Origin: JAICMB01 sp963795935
GTDB taxonomy: Bacteria > Acidobacteriota > Terriglobia > Bryobacterales > Bryobacteraceae
DNA length: 64,000 nt
Assembly (NCBI GenBank): GCA_963795935.1
Contig: CAWCJO010000004.1
Location: 1,054,001-1,118,000, forward strand
Reading direction: 5' to 3'
Shown: positions 1 to 8,668 of the stretch, in pieces
How the letters are laid out: each line of letters starts with the position of its first letter
Position numbering within the stretch: position 1 is the first letter of the stretch
Notes under the pieces: generated by a model
What the model was told of the DNA's origin: nothing
The model's database searches: none
The model's input: the letters and a program-made list of their open reading frames with translations, nothing else
Translations under genes and position numbers: made by a program

Positions 1-748
1 TCAGCATCTTCGCCAATCCCAGCTCTTTCTCCGTCACCAGATTCGTATCGGTACGAAACTCTTGCGTCGTGCGTACCTCGTCGGGATAAAACATCGTGTG
101 CGTGACGATGCCGGTCTTGCCCGGCCGCAGAATCATGACGTGCTCGCGCCGGTGCATGGCCACCTGCGCCAGCGCCACGAAACCGCTCTCGCGCATGCCC
201 GCGAACAGCAAGGCGTAAGCCTTCTCGCCGGCATCCTCCGGAGCCATGTAATACGAAGTCTCCAGATACACCGGATCGATCTCGGCGAGGCGTACAAACT
301 CGACGATCTGCATCTCGGAAGCGGTCCGAGGCGTGATCTTGCGGATCTCTTCTTCATCGAGGACGACGTACTGGTCCTTGGCGTACTCGTAACCGCGCAG
401 AAGCTCGCTGCGCGGAATGGGCGTATTCGCGGAGGGATCGAGCGCCGCCTGCCGCACGCGCGACACCGGCGCAATCTCAGGCTCGCGTTCTACCTCCGTC
501 CGCGGCTCCGGCACGAATGCGCGTCCGGCCGCCTCGCGGGCCTTCGGCGCCCCCGGAACGTGCATCGCCGCGATGCGCCGTGGCTGCTCTTCCGCGGCTT
601 CCGCCGCTTCGCTTTCGCGAGACTCCGTCCGGGGCGCCCGGTAGAGCTGGTGAAGGCTCACCTTTTCGGCGCGGGCCGCCCGAAACAAGCGCACCGGAAT
701 CGAGACCAGGCCGAACGTCAAGTGTCCCTTCCAGATCGTTGAAGCCAT
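1..748 (-). CDS. ku: Ku protein of bacterial non-homologous end joining (3' end outside the window)
   Basis: Reads MASTIWKGHLTFGLVSIPVRL at the N-terminus, the typical opening of bacterial Ku, and stays open for 249 codons to the window edge. Known role: the Ku homodimer binds broken DNA ends and recruits the ligase LigD for end joining. The stretch from about residue 95 to 245 matches the Ku core (YEYAKDQYVVLDEEEI, then MHRREHVMILRPGKTGI). An insert of about 45 residues rich in Ala, Glu and Arg follows residue 35. ATG is at 746-748. No LigD gene is in the window. It lacks a stop because it runs off the left edge. Confidence 0.93.
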   Translation of the reverse strand, partial: MASTIWKGHLTFGLVSIPVRLFRAARAEKVSLHQLYRAPRTESRESEAAEAAEEQPRRIAAMHVPGAPKAREAAGRAFVPEPRTEVEREPEIAPVSRVRQAALDPSANTPIPRSELLRGYEYAKDQYVVLDEEEIRKITPRTASEMQIVEFVRLAEIDPVYLETSYYMAPEDAGEKAYALLFAGMRESGFVALAQVAMHRREHVMILRPGKTGIVTHTMFYPDEVRTTQEFRTDTNLVTEKELGLAKML

Positions 749-780
749 ATTGGTTAGAGCGCCTCCCGCGCGCCCCCGTT

Positions 781-1352
781 TCAGACGGGCTTCCGCGCAA
801 TCACTTCCGCAACCGCCCGCCGATGCGCTGAATCCTTCGGCAGCCCTTCATAGTAGTACAGGATCTCCCAGTCCGCGAAGAATCCACGAAGCTCCCCGCG
901 AGCCGCGCGATGATAAGTAACGTCCTCGCCCGGACCTGCCAAATGGACGATCGACAATCGCCGTTCCCCCCGGCCGCAGCCCCTTCGCGAACGGCCGGAA
1001 TTAAGCTGCGCTGCAGGTAATAGCACTTCAGAATCAAATCCCAACTTGCCGCTTCGACCCGGAAATCCGCGCCTTCCAGATCTGCAACGCGGCCCTCGAC
1101 TTCAAGATCGCGTTCGCGCGCCCGCTGCATCAACGTCGCCACCGCCGTAGCCGACCCATCGACGGCCGTCACACTCCACCCCCGCTCCGCGAGCCACAGC
1201 GCGTTCCGCCCTGTCCCGCACGCCAAGTCGAGGGCCACGCCCGGCGCCAGCTTCCCCGCCCATTCGACAACTAAAGGCGTCGGCGCCGCGCCGAAATCCT
1301 CCGCCGCGCGCTCCCCGCTGCGATATCGTGCCTCCCATTCCTCAATTCGCAT
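781..1352 (-). CDS. Class I SAM-dependent methyltransferase, frameshifted
   Basis: The first 120 residues carry the SAM-binding Rossmann start, with motif I as LDLACGTGRNALWLAERGWS and the acidic motif AVDGSA. After about residue 125 (IPAVREG) the sensible protein jumps frame and continues as VHLAGPGEDVTYHR to ILYYYEGLPKD, ending at 781. The break lies at or near a run of six C at 966-971, so a one-base sequencing indel is likely. The reconstructed protein is about 190 residues, normal for a small tellurite-resistance or UbiE-type methyltransferase. The substrate cannot be inferred. It is transcribed towards ku. Confidence 0.75.
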
Positions 1353-1481
1353 GATTCACCTATAACGCGGCGGCGCCCGGGCGATATGAATAACAGGGCC
1401 ACCGGGCGACCCCCGCCGGGACGCTTGCGGAGGAGACGCTTGGCGGAACGCCCGGTGAGGCCCACCCTTCCATACAACAAA

Positions 1482-2844
1482 TCACGGCGACAGCCGTTCG
1501 ATCCGCCAACCCCCATCCCCCTGACGGCGCGTATACAGCAGCCGGTCGTGCAATCGATTCGGACGCCCCTGCCAAAACTCCATCGCCCGCGGAATTACGC
1601 GATACCCGCCCCAATAAGGAGGCAGCGGCGCCTCGCTGATCGCGATACTGCTCTTCCAACTCCGCCATGCGCCCATCCAGCGCCTCGCGATTCGCAATCA
1701 CCGCGCTTTGATGCGACGCCCACGCGCCCAGTTGGCTTCCCGTCGGCCGCGTCCGGAAATATGCTTCCGACTCCGCGCGCGAGACCCGCTCCACGTCCCC
1801 GCCAATCCTGACCTGCCGCTCCAGCTCCGGCCAATAAAACAGCAGCGTCGCCCGCGGATTCGCGTCCAGCTCGCGCCCTTTCCGGCTCTCGTAATTCGTA
1901 TAGAACACAAACCCGCCCCCCTCCACTCCCTTCAACAAAACGATCCGCGCGTCCGGCGTCCCCGTCCCGTCCGCTGTCGCCAGCGCCATGGCGTTGGCCT
2001 CCCGCAATCCCGCCGCCCGCGCCTCCGCGAACCAGCGCTCGAACTGAACGATGGGATCGGACGCAACTTCGGATTCCGCGATTCCCGCTCGGCGATATGT
2101 TTCGCGCAGGTCCGCCAGCGCAAGCGTGGGAGCCTGGCGTTTCGGAACCACGATGTACCCCTTCTCCGCGCTCCCCAGCACGTCGTTCCGTTCGGCCCCC
2201 CAATACCACCAGTGCGCCGCGACATACGCGCAAATCACCGCGTCAATGCGATCCTCGACCGACTTCAACTCGCGCCCGTTCATCGGTATTTCCGGAACGC
2301 CGCTCAACAACAATTGCGGCGTCAAGTACGGCATGCGGTCCAGCAAAAGCTGGCGCAGCCGTGCCAGCCCGGCCGCCCGCTCCGCCAGCAACCCGCGCTT
2401 GTATTTCACGATGCGGTCCAGCCCGAAGAGCTGCACCACGGCGGCATGAGGATGCACCTCAATCTGGCGCCGTCCGCGCGCACGAGCCGCCATGGTGTCC
2501 CCATGCTGAAATCCTAGCTTCAGAAGAGCTTCGCTCAACCCCGTCGTTCGCTTCCAATAAGGCCTCGCGCGGCTGGCCGGATAAGCGCCCGCATGATATT
2601 TCCCATAAAAAGAATGCGCCAGCTTGTCGGCTTCGCGCATCCCCGCGCTGTTCTCGATCACGATCGGCGCATCGATGCCCACCACGGCGTCGGCGCCCGC
2701 GTGCGCTTCCACCCACGCTGGAATCGAATCTCCTTCGCCCGCGCGTTCCAACGCCATCAGACACAGCGAATTCCCGTTCCAATCAAGTGCGCAGACCCCG
2801 CTCGGTTTCCCCTCCCAACCAAAATCGACGCCGATAAAGCGCAT
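1482..2844 (-). CDS. pdxH: DUF429 protein fused in frame to pyridoxamine 5'-phosphate oxidase (PdxH), frameshifted near the end
   Basis: Starts with MRFIGVDFGWEGKPSGVCAL, a DUF429 domain (predicted RNase H-like nuclease fold) that ends about residue 230 with GYIVVPKR. With no stop codon it runs into a PdxH-like region (LADLRETYRRAG, DARIVLLKGV, FVFYTNYESRKG, LFYWPELERQVR). PdxH oxidises pyridoxamine or pyridoxine phosphate to PLP using FMN. Near 1640 the frame changes and the PdxH C-terminus (WGGYRVIP, EFWQGRPNRLHDR) finishes at 1482. An in-frame GTG at 2151 preceded by GGAGAAGGGG could be a separate pdxH start. Whether this is a true fusion or an artefact of a lost stop is open. Confidence 0.8.
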
Positions 2845-2895
2845 GTGTCCAGTGTGCCGCACGCTGTTCCGACTCGGGTTGTTACTCTGAATTCG

Positions 2896-3719
2896 ATGTC
2901 CCTCGACGGCCTGCGCGTCATTTCTTTCGAAAGCCGGCGCGCCAACGAAATGGGCGAACTGGTACGCCGTCAGGGCGGAGTCCCGTTCATCGCGCCCGCC
3001 ATGCGCGAGGTGCCCATCGAGAACAACCCCGAAGCATTCCAATTCGTCGAACGCCTCTTTCGCGGCGAGTTCGACATGATGATCTTTCTCACCGGCGTCG
3101 GCGCGCGCGCCCTGCACAAGATCGTCGAATCGAAGTATGGGACGGACCGCTTCCCCGCAGCAATGCGCGGCATTACGACCGTCGCCAGGGGCCCGAAGCC
3201 GGCCGCCGTCTTGCGCGAATGGAACGTGCCCCCCACTATCCTCGTACCCGAGCCCAACACCTGGCGCGAGGTGCTGGCCGCCACCGCCGGGCGCCCGAAA
3301 AGCGCATCGCCGTGCAGGAGTACGGCAAGACCAATGCGGAGTTGCTCGAATCACTGCGGTCGCGCGGGGCGGACGTGACGCCAGTGCGCGTCTACCAGTG
3401 GGAGCTGCCCGAAGATACCACGCCTCTACGCGAGGCCGCGCATCGTATTGCCGCTGTCAATGCCGATGTTGTCCTGTTCACCACCTCCGCCCAGATCGCC
3501 CACGTAATGCGCATCGCGGCCGAGGAGGGCATTGCCGACGCCGTTCGCGCCGGCTTCGACGACGTCGTTGTCGCGTCCATCGGTCCAACCACGACCGAGG
3601 CGCTTGAAGAATATGGTGTGGCGCCCGACATCGTCCCTTCGCATCCGAAGATGGGTTTTTTCGTAAAAGAGATATCCGAGCAGGCGGAAGCCATCCTCAA
3701 AAGAAAGCGTGGCGGCTGA
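2896..3719 (+). CDS. hemD: Uroporphyrinogen-III synthase (HemD), frameshifted
   Basis: Begins MSLDGLRVISFESRRANEMG, followed by FDMMIFLTGVGARAL and VARGPKPAAVLREW, and resumes in another frame with KRIAVQEYGKTNAELLES, FTTSAQIAHVMRIA and VASIGPTTTEALEEYG. This is the two-lobed HemD fold that closes hydroxymethylbilane to uroporphyrinogen III in haem synthesis. The span is 824 nt, one base short of a multiple of three. Inserting one G at about 3296 restores a continuous reading frame of about 274 residues, so a sequencing deletion is the simplest explanation. It is divergent from the DUF429-PdxH gene and runs directly into atpZ. Confidence 0.88.
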
Positions 3720-3720
3720 C

Positions 3721-3936
3721 ATGCCCGGCGGCGATAACATGTGGCGCGCTTTAGGCAAGTACTACGGCCTCGCATTCCTGCTGCCCACCTGCATATTTGT
3801 CGGATACCTAATCGGATACTTTCTCGACAAGGCATTCGGAACCACTTATCTGAAGATCATATTCCTCTTGCTCGGAGTCGCCTCCGGCCTGATCGAGCTC
3901 ATCAGAGAATTGAACAAACCCGATGACGGAAAGTGA
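3721..3936 (+). CDS. atpZ: AtpZ/AtpI-family F-ATPase accessory membrane protein
   Basis: A small protein of about 71 residues with two hydrophobic helices (GLAFLLPTCIFVGYLIGYF and YLKIIFLLLGVASGLIELI) separated by the LDKAFGTTY linker, the AtpZ pattern found ahead of ATP synthase F0 genes. Such proteins help c-ring assembly or cation uptake for the synthase. The ATG at 3721 sits directly after the hemD stop. An upstream ATG at 3709 would overlap hemD and one at 3739 is also possible. The reading frame overlaps the next gene by 14 nt, suggesting coupling. Confidence 0.8.
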   Translation: MPGGDNMWRALGKYYGLAFLLPTCIFVGYLIGYFLDKAFGTTYLKIIFLLLGVASGLIELIRELNKPDDGK

Positions 3937-4330
3937 ACGGCCGGCTCCCGCTCCCCAAGACGACGCCGCGCAATACGGCCGGCCCGTAGCGCGTATCCGG
4001 CGAATCATCGTCGCCCTTGGCATCCTCGGCGCTGTTTTTGTATCCATAACATACGGCGTTCGCAACGGCGCCGGATTTCTGCTCGGCGCCGCCGCGTCGT
4101 TATTCAGCTTCTGGCGCCAGCAGCGCATGGTCGAGGCCCTGGGTCCGGCAACGGTCGCGAAACGCCCGCCCGTGCGCCGCTTCATGGTGCAGTTTGGGCT
4201 TCTGGCGCTGGCCGGATATGTTATAGTCAAGTACTTGGAAGTCAACCCGCTGGCCGTTGTCTCGGGCCTCTTGTTGGCGGGCCTCGCCGTAACCGGCGAA
4301 ATCATCTACGAATTAATTTTCGGTTCATAA
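3923..4330 (+). CDS. atpI: ATP synthase subunit I-like membrane protein
   Basis: A 135-residue protein with an N-terminal soluble tail and four predicted membrane segments (IIVALGILGAVFVSITYGV, GAGFLLGAAASLFSFW, FMVQFGLLALAGYVIVKYL, AVVSGLLLAGLAVTGEIIY). The order (AtpZ, this gene, subunit a, subunit c) and topology match the ATP synthase I chain family, which acts in c-ring assembly. Sequence conservation in this family is low, so position carries much of the assignment. It ends 5 nt before atpB. Confidence 0.75.
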   Translation: MTESERPAPAPQDDAAQYGRPVARIRRIIVALGILGAVFVSITYGVRNGAGFLLGAAASLFSFWRQQRMVEALGPATVAKRPPVRRFMVQFGLLALAGYVIVKYLEVNPLAVVSGLLLAGLAVTGEIIYELIFGS

Positions 4331-4335
4331 AAAAT

Positions 4336-5082
4336 ATGTCGCACGAACCCCCAGCGGACGTTTGGACTACGATACTGTTCAACAAGTATCTTGCCGCGCC
4401 GGCCGATGCCGTTCTCGACGCCGTCCACGTGAATCACAACCCTGCGCACCCTTGGCCGAACTGGCTGACCATGGAGATTCTTGTCGTGGCCATCATGGTC
4501 GTGCTCTTCGCCTTCATCCGGCGCAGCCTTTCAGTCGACCGGCCCAACAAGCTGCAACACCTCTTTGAGGTCCTCTTCGGGTTCTTCACGGAGCAGACCG
4601 ACGAATCGGTGGGACACGGCGGATATAAGCTCGTCCCGTTCTTCGGCACATTGTTCATCTTTATCCTTATCATGAATCTGATCGGCATCCTGCCCGGCTT
4701 CGAGGCTCCCACCATGACGCCGGCCGTCCCCTGCGGATTAGCGGTATCGGTCTTCCTCTATTACAACTGGAGGGGTATACGCGAACATGGCCTTTGGAAA
4801 TACCTCGGGCACTTCGCGGGCCCCTTCCCGTTGCTCGCTCCCTTGATGGTTCCGATCGAAATCATTAGTCATCTGGCGCGTCCGCTCTCACTCACCATTC
4901 GTCTTTACGCCAACATGTTCGCGGGCGAGCAGGTTACCATGGCGTTTCTGGGTCTTACTTATCTCGTTATACCGGTCGCATTCCAGGGTCTGCACGTTTT
5001 CGTTTGCTTCCTGCAGGCTTATATCTTCATGGTGCTGGCCATGTTATACGTCGGCGCCGCCGTGGCGCACGAAGATCTTTAA
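4336..5082 (+). CDS. atpB: F0F1 ATP synthase subunit a
   Basis: A 248-residue polytopic membrane protein. The signature helix IEIISHLARPLSLTIRLYAN contains the essential Arg that faces the c-ring carboxylate, followed by MFAGEQ, and the C-terminal helix (FVCFLQAYIFMVLAMLYVG) also fits subunit a. It forms the two ion half-channels of the F0 motor. It sits between the AtpI-like protein and subunit c; subunits b, delta and the F1 genes are not in this window, so the synthase genes are split between loci. Confidence 0.96.
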   Translation: MSHEPPADVWTTILFNKYLAAPADAVLDAVHVNHNPAHPWPNWLTMEILVVAIMVVLFAFIRRSLSVDRPNKLQHLFEVLFGFFTEQTDESVGHGGYKLVPFFGTLFIFILIMNLIGILPGFEAPTMTPAVPCGLAVSVFLYYNWRGIREHGLWKYLGHFAGPFPLLAPLMVPIEIISHLARPLSLTIRLYANMFAGEQVTMAFLGLTYLVIPVAFQGLHVFVCFLQAYIFMVLAMLYVGAAVAHEDL

Positions 5083-5179
5083 TACTGGCTTTATGCAAAC
5101 GCGAGCGTGAGCGCCCGCTTCCCCAGAAGACGGTGTCGAACCACCTCCTCGCGTCAAATTGTAACCAAGGAGAAAGACA

Positions 5180-5491
5180 ATGAAGTTATTTCGCATGCTA
5201 TGGGTACTTCTCGTGGCGCTGTTCCTGGCGTCGCTTCCATTGATGGCGCAAGCGCCCGCCGCCGGCGCCACTTACGATCCGGCTCGCTGGAAACCTGTAT
5301 TTGCCGGTTTCGGCATGGGCCTTGCATCCGGTCTGTGCGGTATTGGCCAGGGCAGGGCTGCCGCCTCGGCCGCCGAAGCCATCGCCCGCAATCCCGGAGC
5401 CGTCGCGGCCATCCGCGGCACCCTGATTATCGGCCTCGTGCTTATTGAATCGCTCGCTCTCTACACGCTCGTTGTCGTTTTTGTCTTCTAA
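5180..5491 (+). CDS. atpE: F0F1 ATP synthase subunit c
   Basis: A 103-residue proteolipid with two transmembrane hairpin helices. The loop ARNPGA and the ion-binding helix LIIGLVLIESLALYTLVV are diagnostic; the Glu in IES is the ion-carrying carboxylate. An N-terminal extension of about 24 residues (MKLFRMLWVLLVALFLASLP then LMAQA) resembles a signal peptide, so the mature c subunit probably starts near APAAGA. Helix 1 has GIGQG with Gln and helix 2 has Glu-Ser plus Tyr five residues after the Glu, a partial sodium-type pattern. A good ribosome site (AAGGAG) precedes the ATG. Confidence 0.95.
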   Translation: MKLFRMLWVLLVALFLASLPLMAQAPAAGATYDPARWKPVFAGFGMGLASGLCGIGQGRAAASAAEAIARNPGAVAAIRGTLIIGLVLIESLALYTLVVVFVF

Positions 5492-5497
5492 TTGAAA

Positions 5498-5540
5498 GTG
5501 GGGTGCGCGGAGCCGGTTCCACGCGCCCCACGCTTATCTT
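5498..5540 (+). terminator. Hairpin terminator candidate after atpE
   Basis: Arms at 5498-5509 (GTGGGGTGCGCG) and 5522-5531 (CGCGCCCCAC) pair almost fully, leaving a two-base bulge and a 12-base loop, 7 nt after the atpE stop. A weak T-containing stretch (TTATCTT) follows. It would end the F0 transcript before the aldolase gene. Confidence 0.5.
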
Positions 5541-5545
5541 CCCGC

Positions 5546-6431
5546 ATGAAATTACAAGGCATCTACCCACCCATCGCAACTCCATTCGATCATCGTGGCG
5601 AACTCTGGAGAGTAAAGGTTCAGCATAACGTCGATAAATGGAACCGCACGGCTCTCGCGGGTTATGTCGTGTGCGGCTCGACGGGCGAGAGCGTCATGCT
5701 CACCGAATCCGAGAAGCTGCGGCTCTGGGAATGGGTCGCCGAATATGCCGCGCCCGAGAAAGCTCCTCATCGCCGGCACCGGCATGGAAAGCGTCAAAGA
5801 AACCGTGTCGCTGACCAACCGCGCCGCTGAAATAGGTTACAAGGCAGCAATGGTGCGCACGCCGCACTATTACAAAAACTTGATCGCCAACAACGCGGCG
5901 CAGACACTCTATTACCGCGCCATCGCCGACCAAGCTAAGATTCCGCTGATCATTTATAACTGGCCCCAAGCCACCGGCATCGACATCTCACCCGACGCCG
6001 TTGTGGAACTATCGCATCATCCCAACATCGTTGCCGTAAAGGAAAGCTCCGGCAATCTCGAAAAAGTAATGCAAATGATTCGCGAGGTCAAGCCCGGGTT
6101 CAACGTCCTGGTCGGGTCCGCTCCCACGCTCGCGCCGTCCTTAGCCGTGGGCGCCTCCGGCGCAATTCTGGCGTTTGCCAACGCCGCCCCTTACGCCGCC
6201 ATCTGCATCTGGGAGGCCCACCGCACCCGCGAGCCGGAAGCGGGCCTGGATTGGCAGCGTCGCATTGCGCGCCCCTCGCAACTGGTCACCACCAAATACG
6301 GCGTCCCCGGACTGAAATACGCGATGGACCTGATGGGCTACTATGGTGGGCCGCCCCGACTCCCCCTGACGCCGCCGTGCCCCCACGCGAAGCTCGAAAT
6401 CGAGCGCGCCTTCGCCGATCTGCGCGGCTGA
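5546..6431 (+). CDS. DapA-family aldolase/lyase (dihydrodipicolinate synthase superfamily), frameshifted
   Basis: Begins MKLQGIYPPIATPFDHRGEL, with the GSTGE motif, the Tyr of IYNWP and the Schiff-base Lys of VAVKESSGN, all features of class I pyruvate-dependent aldolases. The last 30 residues (YYGGPPRLPLTPP) also fit. The frame changes at the AAA at 5759-5761; removing one A gives PEKLLIAGTGM and a continuous protein of about 295 residues. Members include dihydrodipicolinate synthase, N-acetylneuraminate lyase and sugar-acid aldolases, and the substrate cannot be fixed here. It follows the atpE hairpin and is probably transcribed on its own. Confidence 0.82.
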
Positions 6432-6441
6432 CACGGGCCAC

Positions 6442-6609
6442 TCAGGACGACACCGTGCCGCCCGTCTGTTCCTGATAACAGCTCACGTGCATCGGTTTGC
6501 CATTGACAGTAGTCTTCGCCTGGCCGGGACTGATGGGCTGCCCGCAATAAGTGCAAACCTCGACACCCCCGGTGTCCGCATTTTCAGTCTCCGATGTCGA
6601 TCCGTTCAT
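6442..6609 (-). CDS. Small zinc-ribbon-like protein (55 residues)
   Basis: An ATG-to-TGA frame of 55 residues. After an acidic Ser/Thr-rich N-terminus it has CTYCGQPISPGQ and, 20 residues on, MHVSCYQEQ. This gives a Cys-x2-Cys ... His-x2-Cys set able to bind one zinc ion. The function is unknown. It is convergent with the aldolase gene, 10 nt from its stop. Confidence 0.6.
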   Translation of the reverse strand: MNGSTSETENADTGGVEVCTYCGQPISPGQAKTTVNGKPMHVSCYQEQTGGTVSS

Positions 6610-6778
6610 ATCAGGTCCTCGGCTACTGGACTCACGCGCGCCGCCATGGTTTCACCCCGAACTTTCTCTCGAACCACCCCCGCACCCGTGTACCAACTCC
6701 GGGCGACACCGCCGGCGCGGACAATTATATTTCAACGCTCCGAGCAGTTCGCGGGAAAGTGCCGCTTGTTTCCGGTGA

Positions 6779-7074
6779 CTAGATAATCCGCGTGAGCTGC
6801 CCCGGGGCGAATTCCAGAAAACGGGTGTCCATCTCATCGGGCGATTCGTTCGCTTTAGGCGCGGGAGTGATTATTTCAGCCTCCTCCGCAAGGATCAGCA
6901 GTGCGGTGATATAGTGTTCAGACAAGTGGGAGAACTTGGGCCGGCGTAGGACCGCATCGTAATCGGCAACAACCCCACCCGACACTCACCAGATGAGGCG
7001 TTGATACCACGGCAGCTTCGGCTCCCGTGCTCCTTGAGTAATGCGGAGACCAGCACATCGGTATCGGTAACCAC
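6779..7074 (-). pseudogene. PIN-family toxin (VapC-like) remnant
   Basis: From a GTG at 7072-7074 the frame gives VVTDTDVLVSALLKEHGSRS, the first acidic PIN motif. About 25 residues expected in the middle are missing, and after a frame change the C-terminal half DAVLRRPKFSHLSEHYIT to AEEAEIITP appears. The family is the putative toxin PIN group (PF13470-like). Loss of internal sequence plus the frame change means no functional toxin. It is preceded by a matching broken antitoxin. Confidence 0.6.
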
Positions 7075-7398
7075 TCGGGTCGTTTTCGAGAGCGGTTACC
7101 GGTCTCTTTGGACTTGACGCGCATCTCCTTTCGCGCGCCTTCCACGTCGGCGTTGATCTCGGCCATCGTCATTTTATCGAGGCCAACTCGCCGCGCGTCC
7201 TGCTGGATAAGGCGAATAACCGCTCCGAGATCGCGCAGAACGGCGGGCAAGGGGCGTTGTTGCTCCTGTTGGAGCCGGCGCAAGCCTTCCTGAAACAGTT
7301 CGCTCATAGTGCCGTTCTGCTTCTTGGCGAGGCGCTCGGCCCGCTTTGGGCTGCTCCGGTGGCAGCGAAATGGTGATGAGTTTAGACTTACGCGCCCC
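7075..7398 (-). pseudogene. Ribbon-helix-helix antitoxin remnant paired with the PIN gene
   Basis: Reads SKLITISLPPEQ in one frame and, after a one-base shift at the CCC near 7350, KRAERLAKKQNGTMSELF then QEGLRRLQQEQ, the ribbon-helix-helix opening typical of antitoxins next to PIN toxins. It continues with LDKMTMAEINADVEGARKEM. No start codon remains in the first frame before an in-frame stop. The pair looks decayed. Confidence 0.5.
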
Positions 7399-7533
7399 AG
7401 CCCAACTCGCCGGACGCTCGCCACCTCACAACGGTGCGGACTGCACCGTTCTGCCGCCCGTCGGCGCGCAAGCTCGGCACCCAGTGCCCCCATGCGCCCG
7501 CCAAACCCGCATTGCGGGGTGTAGAATGACGCC

Positions 7534-8668
7534 ATGGCCGCCAGCGAAACCGCGCTACGAATCACGGTCGCGGAGCGCGCCCCGCAGCCCGGCCCCGGCC
7601 GCCTCCTGAGCATCGACGCCTTCCGCGGATTCACCATGATCTGCATGATCGGCGAGGGTTTCGGCCTCGACTCACTTCGCCAGAAACGCAATCGTCGGCC
7701 CGCTCGCCGCGCAGTTCCAACACGTGGACTGGAACATCTCCATTCCCGGCGATCTGCATTTCTGGGATCTCATCCAGCCCTTTTTCATGTTTATCGTGGG
7801 CGTTGTCATGCCGATCTCGTTCGCCCGCCGCTGGGCCGCCGGAGAAACCTGGTCCCGTTCTCTCGCCCACGTCCTGCGCCGCTCCGCGTTGCTGATTCTC
7901 TTCGGTTTGATCGCGCGATCCATCCAGGCAAACCGGCCCGTGATCGATCTCATCAACGTGCTGGCGCAGATCGCGTTCACATATTTAATCGCCTTCCTGC
8001 TCCTGCGCAAGCCTTGGCAGGTGCAAGGCGCCGTCGCGCTCGGGCTGCTGGCGCTCCACTGGGCCATCTACCAATTCGCCGCTGCGCCCGGCGTGGCAGG
8101 ACCTTGGGTCAAAGATGCGAACATAGGCTGGTACCTCGACCGCCTGCTGCTTCACAAGAACTGGAGCGGCTCCTATGCCACCATCAACTGTTTATCTTCG
8201 GCCGCGAATACGATTTTCGGCGTCATGGCCGGCGAGCTTCTCGTCAGCGCGCTTCCCCTCGCGCGCAAGATGCGAATCCTGGCGCTGACCGGCGTTCTCG
8301 GCATCGCCGCGGGATTTGCCCTAAGCGCCTTCATCCCGCTCAACAAGAAAATCTGGACCGCCTCCTTCGCTATCTACAGCACCGGCATGACCCTGCTCGC
8401 GCTACTGCTGTTCTATTGGCTCTGCGACATTAAGGGGCGGAGGAAGTGGGCGACTCTGTTCTTAGTGGTCGGTTCGAACTCTATCTTCATTTATCTCTTT
8501 CACGAAATTCTCCATCGCTGGCTGACGCAAACAGCGCTCGTTTTCATGGGATGGACCGTCGACCTGTGGGGTCCCGGCGGCAAGGCCCTGGTAACTCTCG
8601 CGGTGATCGCGTTCGAAATCTACGTTTGCTACTGGCTCTACCGTCGGCGAATCTTTTTCAAGATCTAA
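7534..8668 (+). CDS. DUF5009/HGSNAT-like multi-pass membrane acyltransferase (COG4299), frameshifted
   Basis: The N-terminus has LLSIDAFRGFTMICMIGEGF, the start motif of COG4299 proteins related to heparan-alpha-glucosaminide N-acetyltransferase. Near 7670 one surplus base moves the frame; it continues with THFARNAIVGPL, DLIQPFFMFIVGVVMPISFA and about nine more membrane helices to FEIYVCYWLYRRR. The length without the extra base is about 377 residues, normal for the family. These proteins probably transfer acyl groups across the inner membrane to sugars. The stop is directly followed by the next gene's TTG start. Confidence 0.78.

Noticed and set aside
62..742. A 226-codon open frame on the plus strand
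   Set aside because: Antisense to Ku, whose protein matches a known family; the plus frame is Arg-rich with no domain, as expected of a GC-rich shadow.
966..971. Programmed frameshifting in the methyltransferase and similar genes
   Set aside because: The breaks occur in many unrelated genes at different sites without a common slippery heptamer or downstream structure, so sequence error is simpler.
2845..3354. N-terminal extension of the DUF429-PdxH frame
   Set aside because: It lies antisense to hemD and has no domain; the DUF429 opening MRFIGVDFG at 2844 is a natural start.
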